64,000 nt of DNA from Saprospiraceae bacterium (GTDB lineage: Bacteria; Bacteroidota; Bacteroidia; Chitinophagales; Saprospiraceae): the NCBI GenBank assembly GCA_019694255.1, contig JAIBCI010000031.1:1-64000 (forward strand), read 5' to 3'. Shown one piece after another: positions 52,413 to 61,346 of the stretch (position 1 is its first letter; each line of letters opens with the position of its first letter). A program made the position numbers and the translations under genes. The notes under the pieces are model-generated. The model was given only the letters and a program-made list of their open reading frames with translations, ran no database searches and was not told the DNA's origin.

Positions 52413-52420
52413 TACCTTTG
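52413..52420 (+). promoter_or_regulatory. -7 promoter element of the transketolase operon (TACCTTTG)
   Basis: A perfect TAnnTTTG match 12 bases before the ATG at 52432. A longer frame is open upstream from 52255, but it would place the promoter inside the coding sequence. Confidence 0.6.
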
Positions 52421-52431
52421 CGCTTTCTAAT

Positions 52432-53280
52432 ATGAAAACCCAGCCTGAACTCGAAAAAATCGCATCCCAAATTCGCAGGGATATTATTCGTCAGACCTGG
52501 TCTGCAAAGAGTGGACACCCTGGAGGATCTTTGGGTTGTGCAGACATGATGACTTCGCTTTTCTTCAATCATTTGAGGTTTACGCTTCCTTTCAAAATGG
52601 AAGGAAAGGACGAAGACGTTTTTGTGCTTTCAAACGGACACATTTCACCTCTGTTTTACAGTGTTTTGGCAAGATCGGGATTTTTTCCTGTCAATGAGCT
52701 TGCAACTTTTCGCATGATCAATTCGAGGCTTCAGGGGCACCCAGCCACCCATGAGCACCTGCCGGGAGTTCGTGTGGCGACAGGATCGCTTGGACAGGGT
52801 CTGAGTGTTGCATTAGGCATGGCATTAGCCAAGCGGTTTTCCGGTGATGAACATTTGGTCTATTGTCTGACCGGAGACGGCGAGTTGCAGGAAGGCCAAA
52901 ACTGGGAAGCCATCATGGCTGCAGCACATTACAAGGCAGATCGGCTGATCGCAATCGTTGACTGGAATGGTCAGCAGATTGACGGACCAAATGACAAGAT
53001 TATATCGCTTGGGGACCTTGAAGCCAAGTGGCTTTCTTTCGGCTGGAAAGTTCTTCACGCCAACGGCAATTCGATGAAGGAAATTGACGAGACGTTAACC
53101 CTAGCGGGAGCGATGACCGGAAAGGGCATGCCCATTGTCATTCTGATGAAGACGATCATGGGTTTCGGTGTAGACTTTATGATGGGTACCAATAAATGGC
53201 ATGGTGTGGCACCCAATGATGAACAAGCAAGGCTTGCACTTGAGCAATTGGCAGAAACACTTGGAGATTATCAAATATGA
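52432..53280 (+). CDS. Transketolase, N-terminal subunit
   Basis: The 282-residue protein is the thiamine-diphosphate-binding half of transketolase. It has IRRDIIRQTWSAKSGHPGGSLGCADM at the start, VLSNGHISPLFYSVLARSG, LPGVRVATGSLGQGLSVALGMALA, and the ThDP motif GDGELQEGQNWEAIMAAAHYKADRLIAIVDWNG. It transfers two-carbon units in the pentose phosphate pathway together with the subunit encoded next. ATG 52432 is chosen because of the promoter immediately upstream and because family homology starts there. Its stop overlaps the next ATG (ATGA). Confidence 0.95.
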   Translation: MKTQPELEKIASQIRRDIIRQTWSAKSGHPGGSLGCADMMTSLFFNHLRFTLPFKMEGKDEDVFVLSNGHISPLFYSVLARSGFFPVNELATFRMINSRLQGHPATHEHLPGVRVATGSLGQGLSVALGMALAKRFSGDEHLVYCLTGDGELQEGQNWEAIMAAAHYKADRLIAIVDWNGQQIDGPNDKIISLGDLEAKWLSFGWKVLHANGNSMKEIDETLTLAGAMTGKGMPIVILMKTIMGFGVDFMMGTNKWHGVAPNDEQARLALEQLAETLGDYQI

Positions 53281-54236
53281 GTAGCTGGGATCAATATCAA
53301 AGTACACAAAAAATAGCCACGCGCAACGGATTTGGCGACGGATTATTGGAAGCGGCTCGGAAGAACCCAAAAGTAGTCGCCCTGTGTGCTGACCTTGCTG
53401 GTTCATTAAAAATGGATTTGCTGGAAAAAGAATTTCCTGAACGCTTTTTTCAGATTGGGGTCGCAGAAGCCAACATGATGGGGATGGCCTCAGGAATGGC
53501 CACGTGTGGTCTGATTCCATATACCGGAACATTTGCGAATTTTTCAACAGGACGCGTATATGATCAAATACGCCAATCCATAGCCTATTCAGGTAAAAAT
53601 GTCAAGATCTGTGCCTCACATGCCGGCCTTACCTTGGGAGAGGATGGTGCAACACATCAAATTCTGGAGGATATTGGGCTTATGAAAATGCTTCCTGGCA
53701 TGTGTGTCATTAATCCGGCAGACTACGCTCAAACCAAGGCTGCCGCCATGGCCATTGCAGATTATCAGGGTCCTGTTTACCTGCGTTTTGGCCGGCCAGA
53801 CTGGCCCGTATTCACCAGTAGCTTGCCTTTTGAAATTGGAAAAGCTATCAAACTTAAAGAAGGAAGCGATGTCAGTGTTTTTGCAACCGGCCATATGCTC
53901 TGGCAGGCTTTGGAAGCCGTCCGCCTGCTTGAGAAAGAAGGTATTAATGCTGAATTAATCAATATTCACACCATCAAACCGCTCGATACTGAAGCCATAC
54001 TTCAGTCTGTGTGCAAAACGGGATGCGCTGTCAGTTGTGAAGAACATCAGCGTAACGGCGGCCTGGGAGACAGCATAGCCCAGACCCTGGCGCTAATGCA
54101 CCCCGTGCCTTTGGAATATGTGGCTGTCAATGATCAATTCGGTCAGAGCGGCAAGCCGTTGGAACTGCTCGACAAATATGGTTTGAGCGTCAATGATGTA
54201 GTTGATGCCATGAAGAAGGTCATCATCCGCAAATAA
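53277..54236 (+). CDS. Transketolase, C-terminal subunit
   Basis: The 319-residue protein contains the pyrimidine-binding domain (NPKVVALCADLAGSLKM, FFQIGVAEANMMGMASGMA, SHAGLTLGEDGATHQ) and the C-terminal transketolase domain (SDVSVFATGHMLWQALEAV, EEHQRNGGLGDSIAQ). It shares the active site with the N-terminal subunit. Split transketolase genes are usual in some Bacteroidota and archaea. The ATG overlaps the upstream stop. A tRNA-Leu gene on the opposite strand lies 154 bases downstream. Confidence 0.95.
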   Translation: MSSWDQYQSTQKIATRNGFGDGLLEAARKNPKVVALCADLAGSLKMDLLEKEFPERFFQIGVAEANMMGMASGMATCGLIPYTGTFANFSTGRVYDQIRQSIAYSGKNVKICASHAGLTLGEDGATHQILEDIGLMKMLPGMCVINPADYAQTKAAAMAIADYQGPVYLRFGRPDWPVFTSSLPFEIGKAIKLKEGSDVSVFATGHMLWQALEAVRLLEKEGINAELINIHTIKPLDTEAILQSVCKTGCAVSCEEHQRNGGLGDSIAQTLALMHPVPLEYVAVNDQFGQSGKPLELLDKYGLSVNDVVDAMKKVIIRK

Positions 54237-54390
54237 ACCCATTCCTTTTCGGTTTTCCTAAACCTTGGTATTTAAACAAGCGGTTCTTACAAAGTGGCAC
54301 TTGGCCTGATTATTTAATTGTTTAAATAAACAAGTAAGTATCAAAGAATTACTAACTTCTAATATGCTGAAAATAAACTGAAAAAAGGTG

Positions 54391-54474
54391 TGCCGGAAGT
54401 GGGACTCGAACCCACATGCCCTTGCGAGCACACGCCCCTGAAACGTGCGTGTCTACCAATTCCACCATTCCGGC
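54391..54474 (-). tRNA. tRNA-Leu, anticodon CAG
   Basis: The 84-base minus-strand gene folds as a class II tRNA. The acceptor stem GCCGGAA pairs with TTCCGGC. The D arm holds GGTAGA. The anticodon stem is CACGT / GCGTG with loop TTCAGGG, so the anticodon is CAG (plus-strand CTG at 54438-54440). A long variable arm (TGCTCGCAAGGGCA) and the T arm GTGGGTTCGAGTCCCAC follow. The discriminator is A and the CCA end is not encoded. It is charged by leucyl-tRNA synthetase and reads CUG codons. Confidence 0.96.
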
Positions 54475-54599
54475 AAGACCCGTTTGAATGAAGCGCAAAG
54501 ATGAAAAAAATCATACAATTCGCCGATATCTAATAATTCTTTGTATTCAGAACATCTCCAGCATTCTTCTTCGTACTTGCCAGACAAACTAATATGATA

Positions 54600-54607
54600 T
54601 ACTTTTG
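54600..54607 (+). promoter_or_regulatory. -7 promoter element (TACTTTTG)
   Basis: A TAnnTTTG match ending 5 bases before the ATG at 54612, so the transcript would be nearly leaderless. An alternative in-frame ATG at 54594 lies just before the element. Confidence 0.4.
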
Positions 54608-54611
54608 TAAT

Positions 54612-54956
54612 ATGAATTACATTATACCACTACTCACAATTTTCTTGCTTGTTGTGTCTTGCAAAAGTGCCGAAGATAAGTCGAAAGACCAGGTCATCAG
54701 GCCAACCACGGAATACCTTGAGGGCACCTGGAAGAATACGCTTAGTCAATATCCGGATTTCAGGTTAACGAGAGACACGGTCGTCTTCCTACAGGAAGCA
54801 GCCGGTGAAAAATATCTTTGGTCTCTAACAGGTGACAGCATCGTATTTCATTTTCCTACTTACGACTTTGCTTTCAAAGTATATTGCTTTAAGGGAGATT
54901 CCATTCACCTGGATAATGAGATGAATACAAATACTTTTTTACGGGTTAAAAACTAA
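54612..54956 (+). CDS. Small lipoprotein of unknown function
   Basis: The 114-residue protein starts MNYIIPLLTIFLLVVSC, a lipoprotein signal. The mature part begins KSAEDKSKDQVIRPTTEYLEGTWKN and contains LRLTRDTV-like and VYCFKGDSIHLDNEMNT segments, suggesting a small lipocalin-like or THAP-like beta domain, though I recognise no family. An upstream ATG at 54594 adds six residues. The next gene is on the opposite strand and ends 9 bases away, so it is monocistronic. Confidence 0.62.
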   Translation: MNYIIPLLTIFLLVVSCKSAEDKSKDQVIRPTTEYLEGTWKNTLSQYPDFRLTRDTVVFLQEAAGEKYLWSLTGDSIVFHFPTYDFAFKVYCFKGDSIHLDNEMNTNTFLRVKN

Positions 54957-54965
54957 AAGGACTGA

Positions 54966-55925
54966 TTATTTTTTCTTTTGCCTGATCAATGTCCAGTTGC
55001 GGTATCCGAAAATTAAACTGCCACCCAGGAGGTTATTTTCGATCCAGCTCAGCAAACGATATTTGATTTTTTCATGCTTTAGTGCAGGTCTTTGTGGGCG
55101 ATAATTGCGTTCGTAATGTAGCTGCTCTTTCCAATTAAACTTAGAAATAAATTCTCGCATAACTGAAGGATGGGTTTCTGTAAACTCAGTTAGTCTGCTC
55201 AATGCACCGTAATCAAAATCCTGTGGCTTGTTATCATACTCACGGTCCACTTGATCAGGATCATGATATGCTTTGTTCATGACCCTGGTCTTTGTTTGCA
55301 TCAACGCGGGCGGGCGTACCCAACCGTAATGATATATCTCAGCAGGAATCTCCACCACTCTGAGAGGCCTGGCACCGACATGCTGTCTGTAATGCAAACC
55401 GTCAAAATCATCAATCCACCGGAATGATTGTGCATCACCCCAGGAGTGAATGGAAGGATGGTTGCGTATCACCCTGATCTCGCGCGGATACCACACGTGT
55501 GATTGAATATAATGTTGATAATCCCCGTAAAAATGTTTGTACCGAAACAAGAAACCTTCGACTTCATGCACGTTAAGATAGAGGCCACAGAACTCCTGAA
55601 TGATTACTAGATATTTTTCGTGAATCACTTCGTCAGATTGCAGATAAATCAGCCAGTCTCCTTTACAATAGGATTTTGCGATGTCTGTCTGCTGTGCGTA
55701 AATGGTTCCCCCCTGATAAGTCTCAAGATCCCATTGGGTTGGAATAATTTTAATTTTTTCACTATTCAGACCGCGAACCAACTCTAGTGTAGCATCATCT
55801 TCATCACCTTCACCCAAAGCGATGATCATCTCATCTACAATCGGAAGGATAGATTGTATAGATTCCCTGAGCGGATAATACAGTTTATCCGTATTCCTCA
55901 TAAAGGAAAACCCGCTGATCTTCAT
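54966..55925 (-). CDS. Glycosyltransferase (GT2-like)
   Basis: The 319-residue protein starts MKISGFSFMRNTDKLYYPLRESIQSILPIVDEMIIALGEGDEDDATLELVRGLN, a Rossmann-like GT-A N-terminus, and has IYLQSDEVIHEKY, which places a D-x-E/D-like motif where nucleotide-sugar enzymes bind metal. Further parts include WIDDFDGLHYRQHVGARPLRVVEIPAEIYHYGWVRPP. It should add a sugar to a surface glycan or lipid; the donor and acceptor are unknown. It starts 11 bases after the ABC permease gene and is the third gene of that operon. Confidence 0.82.
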   Translation of the reverse strand: MKISGFSFMRNTDKLYYPLRESIQSILPIVDEMIIALGEGDEDDATLELVRGLNSEKIKIIPTQWDLETYQGGTIYAQQTDIAKSYCKGDWLIYLQSDEVIHEKYLVIIQEFCGLYLNVHEVEGFLFRYKHFYGDYQHYIQSHVWYPREIRVIRNHPSIHSWGDAQSFRWIDDFDGLHYRQHVGARPLRVVEIPAEIYHYGWVRPPALMQTKTRVMNKAYHDPDQVDREYDNKPQDFDYGALSRLTEFTETHPSVMREFISKFNWKEQLHYERNYRPQRPALKHEKIKYRLLSWIENNLLGGSLIFGYRNWTLIRQKKK

Positions 55926-55936
55926 GGAGCGGAAAC

Positions 55937-57250
55937 TTATGATTTAGTAAACATCCAACGCAGGATCTCCCTGGCTGTTGCTTTTTTCCCATACATCAGA
56001 ATTCCTGTACGGAAAATCCGACCAGCAATAAAAATGATAAAATACGCGAAAACAAATAACAATACAAGTGACAAACCCAGACGCCACCAAGGCATATCAA
56101 ACGGGATCAACGCAGGCATGATGATGGGTGACCACAAAGGAAACAGGCTGCTAAACATAGCTAGCCCACTATCCGGTTCGCGGATGCAAGAAAACATTGC
56201 ATACATTCCCAATAATATAGGGACCGATACAAACATCGTCAACGACTGTGATTCATTAAGATCATCTCCGACAGCTGCACCGATTCCGGCGAACATCGCT
56301 GCATATATAAAATATCCACCCAGAAAATAAAGTATAAAAACTGCGAGGATCTTATACCAGTTGAGATGCATAATCTCACGCATCACAAATTGAATTTCTT
56401 CAGCCTTATTCATCTGGTCCTGCGGAATTTGTGTAGCCAGTTTCTGCAGGTCATTGAGATCTATTCCTGACATTTTGATACCAATAAAATAGACAACCGG
56501 TATAAGAACAAACCATATCAGAAGTTGCGTCAGACCAACCAACCCCACGCCTATAATTTTACCGAGCATGAGTTCAGTTGGTGAGACCGAAGAAATAACC
56601 ACCTCTACAATGCGGTTGATCTTTTCATCGGTGACTGATCGCATGACAGAAGCACCGTACAGAAATATGATGAAAAAAATCACATATCCCATAACGCCTC
56701 CGAGCATGGTTGCGATCTTTGAAGTGTATTCCGAACGATCGGCGGTAGTATCTGATATTGGTTCCGGATCAATACTAATCCTGGTGTCAACCTTGTCCAG
56801 TTGATCCTTGTCTATGGAGAGCAATTTCATCTTATAATTTCGGAGACTGCTTTCAAGATAATTACTGAGTTTGGACTCCATTTCAATGTCCAGCGTCTTG
56901 TCAGAATAGTAATATGCGGTATAGTTTCTGACTTCAACTCCGGCGAAGTTGGGCAATACCAATATTGCATCGACCTCTCCACGCCTGCATTTTGCCTTAA
57001 GACTGTCCAGTGCATCATCTGATTTTAGAAACGAGAATTTACTACTGTTGTCCGGCATCTTGATCTCGGTATGACTCTGATCAGAAATCACAACGCGATA
57101 GACCTTGTCGCTCTCATTGCTCATCAATAGAAAAATGACAAAGAAAAATACAAGGAATCCTAGCGGGGTAAGCAGCGTTGTAAGGATAAATTTCTTATTC
57201 CTGACGCGTGTCAGGTATTCTTTACTGATGATGATTCCCAGTTTATTCAT
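55937..57250 (-). CDS. ABC-2 type permease (NatB-like)
   Basis: The protein is about 437 residues. It begins MNKLGIIISKEYLTRVRNKKFILTTLLTPLGFLVFFFVIFLLM, the typical N-terminus of NatB-like permeases with the first helix at about residues 23-43. A large extracytoplasmic domain of about 130 residues follows, then five or six helices (VMGYVIFFIIFLYGASVMRSVTDEKINRIVEVVISSVSPTELMLGKIIGVG onward). It pairs with the ATPase encoded upstream, whose stop overlaps its start. An upstream ATG at 57262 adds four residues. Confidence 0.9.
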   Translation of the reverse strand: MNKLGIIISKEYLTRVRNKKFILTTLLTPLGFLVFFFVIFLLMSNESDKVYRVVISDQSHTEIKMPDNSSKFSFLKSDDALDSLKAKCRRGEVDAILVLPNFAGVEVRNYTAYYYSDKTLDIEMESKLSNYLESSLRNYKMKLLSIDKDQLDKVDTRISIDPEPISDTTADRSEYTSKIATMLGGVMGYVIFFIIFLYGASVMRSVTDEKINRIVEVVISSVSPTELMLGKIIGVGLVGLTQLLIWFVLIPVVYFIGIKMSGIDLNDLQKLATQIPQDQMNKAEEIQFVMREIMHLNWYKILAVFILYFLGGYFIYAAMFAGIGAAVGDDLNESQSLTMFVSVPILLGMYAMFSCIREPDSGLAMFSSLFPLWSPIIMPALIPFDMPWWRLGLSLVLLFVFAYFIIFIAGRIFRTGILMYGKKATAREILRWMFTKS

Positions 57251-58151
57251 GGCTGGACTCATTTACTGTTTTAATAAAAATGTCGTTGAAGGTTGGCAGC
57301 ACCTCTTTGAACCCTTGAAGATGATAGCCCTTATGTATTAAGTTACTGATGAGTTCATTGGTAGACTGCCCGTTTTGTAATCGCACACGGATCAGGTTTG
57401 AATCAGAAGATACGATCTCAAATCCCAACGCATCATCATGATTCGCAGGCCTGTCCAGTGATATTTCATACAGGTTTTCACGGTATTGTTGCCTGATCTG
57501 CGTTACCGGACCATGGAGGACATTGGTGCCTTTGTTGACGAGAACAATTTCTTCACAAAGTTCTTCAACCTGCTCCATGCGGTGTGTAGAGAACAGTATG
57601 CTTGCACCTTCATTTTTTAATTGCAAAATCTCATCTTTAATTAGATTGGTGTTAATGGGGTCCAGGCCGGAAAATGGCTCATCGAGTATGATTAATCTGG
57701 GCTTATGTGCCACCGTAGCAATGAACTGAACCTTCTGACTCATACCTTTGGAGAGTTCTTCGATCTTCTTGCTCCACCAGGATACAATTTCAAATTTTTC
57801 GAGCCAGTGCCTGACCGAAGCTTCTGCCTGTTCTTTGGAATAGCCCTTCAACCTGCAGAGGTAAATCAATTGCTCTCCGACGGTCATCTTTTTGTATAAG
57901 CCTCGTTCTTCCGGCATATAGCCTATCAGAGAATACATGTCGCTGTTCATCGGCTTACCCATAAAGCGAATACTTCCGCTATCAGGACGGGTAATGCCTG
58001 TGATGATCCTGATCAGAGAGGTCTTTCCGGCGCCGTTAGGGCCAAGCAATCCAAAGATACAGGAAGGAGGAACATTTAAACTCAGTTGGTTGACCGCGAT
58101 CACAGATTTGTACTGTTTGTGAACGCTGTCCAGTTCGAGTAAATAACTCAT
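57243..58151 (-). CDS. ABC transporter ATP-binding protein (NatA-like)
   Basis: The 302-residue ATPase has Walker A GPNGAGKTS, a Q-loop in IGYMPEERGLYKKMTV, signature ELSKGMSQKVQFIA, Walker B LIILDEPFSGLDP and the switch His in STHRMEQVEELCE. A C-terminal extension of about 90 residues follows the ATPase core. The MPEERGLYK motif is typical of NatA-type exporters and lipoprotein or bacitracin transporters. It has an ATG start with a perfect promoter element 51 bases upstream, and begins a three-gene unit with the permease and the glycosyltransferase. Confidence 0.93.
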   Translation of the reverse strand: MSYLLELDSVHKQYKSVIAVNQLSLNVPPSCIFGLLGPNGAGKTSLIRIITGITRPDSGSIRFMGKPMNSDMYSLIGYMPEERGLYKKMTVGEQLIYLCRLKGYSKEQAEASVRHWLEKFEIVSWWSKKIEELSKGMSQKVQFIATVAHKPRLIILDEPFSGLDPINTNLIKDEILQLKNEGASILFSTHRMEQVEELCEEIVLVNKGTNVLHGPVTQIRQQYRENLYEISLDRPANHDDALGFEIVSSDSNLIRVRLQNGQSTNELISNLIHKGYHLQGFKEVLPTFNDIFIKTVNESSHE

Positions 58152-58201
58152 GACAATGTAAAATAGTGAGTGGCGAAATTAATCATTCGGCTTTCATCCG
58201 G

Positions 58202-58209
58202 CAAACATA
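58202..58209 (-). promoter_or_regulatory. -7 promoter element of the NatAB-like operon (TATGTTTG)
   Basis: Read on the minus strand, this is a perfect TAnnTTTG match 51 bases before the ATPase ATG at 58151. Confidence 0.52.
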
Positions 58210-58280
58210 CTTTGAGCGGTCAGTATGATTTTCAAAATGAAGGCACTTTGCATATTAGAAAATACTATGTTACTTATCAC

Positions 58281-58988
58281 CTAATGTCCCATGGCGATGG
58301 TCATCAGCGATAAGGAAGATGCCCCTCCTTCCAATAGTAATCGTCCACAGGCTTCGAGCGTCGCCCCGGTGGTCATGACATCATCAACAAGTAATACATG
58401 ACGATTTGAAATTGGTGCAGGATCCGCCAGCGCATAAGTTTTCTGAAGGGCTTTCATTCGCTGAAATCTATCCATACCGGTTAATGAATTTTGAGACCGG
58501 TGTCGCACCAAAATACCGTTGCGGTATTGTATACCCAAACTTTCAGCAACCGCCACTGCAAAACACTCGCTCTGATTATATCCCCGCTGGATCTGCTTTG
58601 ATTTGTGAAGGGGGACGGAAGTCACCAGATCTATTTGACCAAAACTGTGATGGTCTGCGATCATATTACCATAATAGTTCCCCAGGCTGGTCGCCAGGTC
58701 TGGTCTTTTGCGGTATTTTATTTTTTCAATGAGTTGATGGACCAACCCACCCGGCACATAATAATACAGGCTGCTGGCGGTATGCAATTGGAGTCTACCT
58801 CTAAAATGTCCTGTAAATTCGTTTATTCTGTGCAGATGCAATGTGGTAGGCGGTTGGATCCGCTGGCAATGCATGCATAGAAATTCTGAATCTTCTTCTA
58901 TACGCCGGCCACAGGCTTCGCAGATTATAGGATAGAAGAGGTCTAACAATGAGGTGAACCATGGTCTCCATCGCGGTACATATTGCAT
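58281..58988 (-). CDS. ComF family phosphoribosyltransferase-like protein
   Basis: The 235-residue protein has an N-terminal double-zinc-ribbon-like Cys group (CEACGRRIEEDSEFLCMHC) and a C-terminal type I PRTase domain with IDLVTSVPLHKSKQIQRGYNQSE, HRSQNSLTGMDRFQRM and the PRPP-binding VLLVDDVMTTGATLEACGRLLLEGGA. ComF proteins take part in DNA uptake in naturally competent bacteria; in non-competent species the role is unclear. The ATG at 58988 is chosen because a terminator and a promoter element lie in the region of the longer ORF upstream of it. Confidence 0.93.
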   Translation of the reverse strand: MQYVPRWRPWFTSLLDLFYPIICEACGRRIEEDSEFLCMHCQRIQPPTTLHLHRINEFTGHFRGRLQLHTASSLYYYVPGGLVHQLIEKIKYRKRPDLATSLGNYYGNMIADHHSFGQIDLVTSVPLHKSKQIQRGYNQSECFAVAVAESLGIQYRNGILVRHRSQNSLTGMDRFQRMKALQKTYALADPAPISNRHVLLVDDVMTTGATLEACGRLLLEGGASSLSLMTIAMGH

Positions 58989-59020
58989 CTTGGGGTGTTT
59001 GTGTTTACAGTGTGTTGATG

Positions 59021-59028
59021 CAAATGTA
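59021..59028 (-). promoter_or_regulatory. -7 promoter element of comF (TACATTTG)
   Basis: Read on the minus strand, this is a perfect TAnnTTTG match 32 bases before the comF ATG at 58988 and directly downstream of the degP terminator. Confidence 0.6.
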
Positions 59029-59032
59029 ATAC

Positions 59033-59062
59033 AAAAAAAATCCCGGCCACTGAGGACCGGGA
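59033..59062 (-). terminator. Rho-independent terminator of the HtrA-type protease gene
   Basis: Read on the minus strand, a stem TCCCGG / CCGGGA with two further C-G pairs inside it, beyond a one-base bulge, and a short loop is followed by eight T. It separates degP from comF. Confidence 0.85.
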
Positions 59063-59111
59063 CATTCAAACAAAACGAAAAACCAACTTTATAGAAAGCT
59101 ACAAAAAATCT

Positions 59112-60338
59112 TTATAATCCTTTGCGGATTTTGACCGGAATGTCTTTTTCAATTCCATTCCTTATAATTTTCACCTTAATCGTTTCGTCCACTTTGGTAA
59201 GTCCGATGGCCTTCTGAAGGTCATCGTAGTTGTTCACATCCTTACCGTTTACACCAATGATTACGTCTTGTGGGAGTATTCCGGCGTATTTAGCAGAACT
59301 ATTGTCTTCAACAGACTCAACTATAACGCCATTTTTTGAAGAAAGGTTCATGTTCTTCATATTTTCTTCATCAATTTCTGATACTTGTACACCGAGACGT
59401 CCTCTTTGGAAGCTGCCATTCGAGATTAGTTCCTTGACGATTTTGTTCATCAGGTTAACCGGTATGGCGAAGGAATAACCACTATAATAACCTGTCTTTG
59501 AAGCTATTGCAGAATTTATTCCCACCAATCTTCCCTGCACATCGACCAGTGCACCACCGCTGTTGCCTGGATTGACTGCTGCATCCGTCTGAATAAATTC
59601 TTCAATACCAGGGCCTGAAGACGGTTGCTGACTTTTCTGGTTGAAGTAATGCTGAAAATAATCCTGTTCTTCCTCCTGGTTGATCAGGTTGAGTTCTCTA
59701 CCTTTGGCTGACACGATACCGGCTGTTACGGTTGATGTAAGATATCCAAAAGGGTTCCCGACGGCCAATACCCATTCGCCGACTTTAAGGTCATCAGAGT
59801 TACCCATAACCAATACTGGTAAACCAGTCTCTTCAATTTTCAACACCGCAAGATCCGTTCTCGGGTCTGTACCGATTTTTTTAGCCTTATACTTTTTGCC
59901 GTTCTTAAGAATTACTTCGATGTCGTCAGCAAACTCCACTACGTGATTATTGGTGACGATATAACCGTCATTGCTAACAATGACTCCGCTGCCGCTGCCT
60001 TTTTTAGGCATATATTGCCCAAAAAAGTTTTCCATTCCAAACGGTACAAAACTAAATTGTTGGAAAAACGGGTCACTCCGGCGCATTTGTTCTTCTTTCT
60101 GTCTTGCTAGTTTTTGACTCTCCTGAGCGTTGATCTGAACGACCACATTGAGCGCGCGGTCCGCCGCCAAAGTAAAATCCGGACCCGTTACCGTGTTGAC
60201 TGAAGATTCCGCAACATTTCTAACATAAGCCGCCGGGGCTTCATTGATTTGATGTTTTTGATTAAGCCATTGGCTTCCGGCCAGAACTGCCATACCTCCT
60301 ATGACTCCGGCCACTGTGTATCCTAAAATCTGTCTCAT
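59112..60338 (-). CDS. HtrA/DegP-type periplasmic serine protease
   Basis: The 408-residue protein has an N-terminal signal anchor (LGYTVAGVIGGMAVLAGSQWL), then a trypsin-like protease domain with catalytic His132 (TNNHVVEFAD), Asp162 (RTDLAVLKI) and Ser260 (AAVNPGNSGGALVD). A single C-terminal PDZ domain (RGRLGVQVSEIDEENMKNM...VIIGVNGKDVNNYDDL) follows. It degrades or holds misfolded envelope proteins. One PDZ domain makes it DegS-like in layout. The loop region around residues 220-245 is Gln/Ser-rich (QQPSSGPGIEE), like the regulatory LA loop of DegP. It has an ATG start, and a terminator follows. Confidence 0.95.
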   Translation of the reverse strand: MRQILGYTVAGVIGGMAVLAGSQWLNQKHQINEAPAAYVRNVAESSVNTVTGPDFTLAADRALNVVVQINAQESQKLARQKEEQMRRSDPFFQQFSFVPFGMENFFGQYMPKKGSGSGVIVSNDGYIVTNNHVVEFADDIEVILKNGKKYKAKKIGTDPRTDLAVLKIEETGLPVLVMGNSDDLKVGEWVLAVGNPFGYLTSTVTAGIVSAKGRELNLINQEEEQDYFQHYFNQKSQQPSSGPGIEEFIQTDAAVNPGNSGGALVDVQGRLVGINSAIASKTGYYSGYSFAIPVNLMNKIVKELISNGSFQRGRLGVQVSEIDEENMKNMNLSSKNGVIVESVEDNSSAKYAGILPQDVIIGVNGKDVNNYDDLQKAIGLTKVDETIKVKIIRNGIEKDIPVKIRKGL

Positions 60339-60507
60339 AAACTGGGTTTTTTATTTAATGATATTACTGTGTTGCTAACGATGTAAAAACGAGTCTTGTT
60401 TCCCTTGAAATTTTGTTTAACGCAGTTTTAACGCTCCGAATGAAATGTACATCAGGTCATTACCCACAAAAAACATATTTCATATATTTATAATTTATAA
60501 AAAGTTG

Positions 60508-60515
60508 TATCTTTG
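60508..60515 (+). promoter_or_regulatory. -7 promoter element (TATCTTTG)
   Basis: A perfect TAnnTTTG match 19 bases before the ATG at 60535, preceded by an AT-rich region with a TTG at 60505-60507. Confidence 0.6.
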
Positions 60516-60534
60516 CACACAAATATATTAGAAA

Positions 60535-61269
60535 ATGAAAAATCTGATTAATATTCTACTATACGTGCTCCTGGCACTACTGGTTGTCACCATCTCTGTG
60601 ATGATCTATAAAAAATTTAAAGCGCCGGCAGACACCGCTATGGCTCCTACGGAACAGGTCTACAGCGATACCAGTGCTGCGGCAATGCCGCTAACCGCTG
60701 AGGACAGCACCATACTGGGGTTGACCGGTGAGCTACCAACGCAAGTGGGTCCTGAGTCGGATGCCGGAAATGGCGCCAATCAGGAGAACATTGCTCCAGT
60801 TGCCAAACCGGTAGCCAATCACACTGCCAGTGAAAGTACTGCCACGACTTCGACTGCTTCCACCCATTCTGCTGCGACCAAAGCAGAGGGTAATTCAAAC
60901 TCAAATACCCATTCTGAAACCAAGGCAGCTAAAGCTGAAGCAAGCCATGCCGTTGTAAAAACTGAGACTAAAGCGGAAAGCAAAGCCAAGAAAGAAAATA
61001 AAAGCGCTACAGCTACAAAAGCCCAAGCCACAAATGCTTCCAAAGGACACTTTTATGTTATCAGCGGCAGCTTCCTGGTACCTGGTAACTGTGACAAACA
61101 AGTTGCCAAACTCAAGAAAATCGGATTTTTCAATGCTACAAAAAAAGTATTTGCCAATTCTTCATCCTATTCCGCCATTGCCGGACAGTATGAATCTGAA
61201 GCCGCAGCACGCGCTTCACTCAATAAGCTTAAGTCCAAAGGAGAAGAAGGATTCATCAAGAAAATCTAA
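60535..61269 (+). CDS. SPOR-domain membrane protein with Ala/Lys/Glu-rich linker
   Basis: The 244-residue protein has a single N-terminal membrane helix (INILLYVLLALLVVTISVMIY), then a 135-residue low-complexity linker rich in Ala, Thr, Ser, Glu and Lys (for example KAEASHAVVKTETKAESKAKKENKSATATKAQATNAS). A C-terminal SPOR domain follows, with GHFYVISGSFLVPGNCDKQVAKLKKIGF and a Lys tail. SPOR domains bind denuded peptidoglycan at division sites. The low-complexity linker would let the domain reach across the periplasm. It has an ATG start, its own promoter and a strong terminator after it. Confidence 0.9.
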   Translation: MKNLINILLYVLLALLVVTISVMIYKKFKAPADTAMAPTEQVYSDTSAAAMPLTAEDSTILGLTGELPTQVGPESDAGNGANQENIAPVAKPVANHTASESTATTSTASTHSAATKAEGNSNSNTHSETKAAKAEASHAVVKTETKAESKAKKENKSATATKAQATNASKGHFYVISGSFLVPGNCDKQVAKLKKIGFFNATKKVFANSSSYSAIAGQYESEAAARASLNKLKSKGEEGFIKKI

Positions 61270-61293
61270 TTCCCTTTCTTAGATAAAAACATG

Positions 61294-61327
61294 ATCCCGT
61301 GGTCCTCAGACGCACGGGATTTTTTTT
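61294..61327 (+). terminator. Rho-independent terminator after the SPOR gene
   Basis: A perfect 8-base stem ATCCCGTG / CACGGGAT with an 11-base loop is followed by eight T. It terminates plus-strand transcription from the SPOR gene and lies before the convergent hydrolase stop. Confidence 0.9.
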
Positions 61328-61346
61328 AATATCAACAGAAAAATTT

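Noticed and set aside
52255..52431. Longer start of the transketolase N-terminal subunit
   Set aside because: It would place the TACCTTTG promoter element inside the coding region and adds a sequence without homology.
60520..60527. TATATTTG on the minus strand as a degP promoter
   Set aside because: It lies about 180 bases upstream of degP and next to the plus-strand promoter of the SPOR gene; a chance match in AT-rich DNA is as likely.
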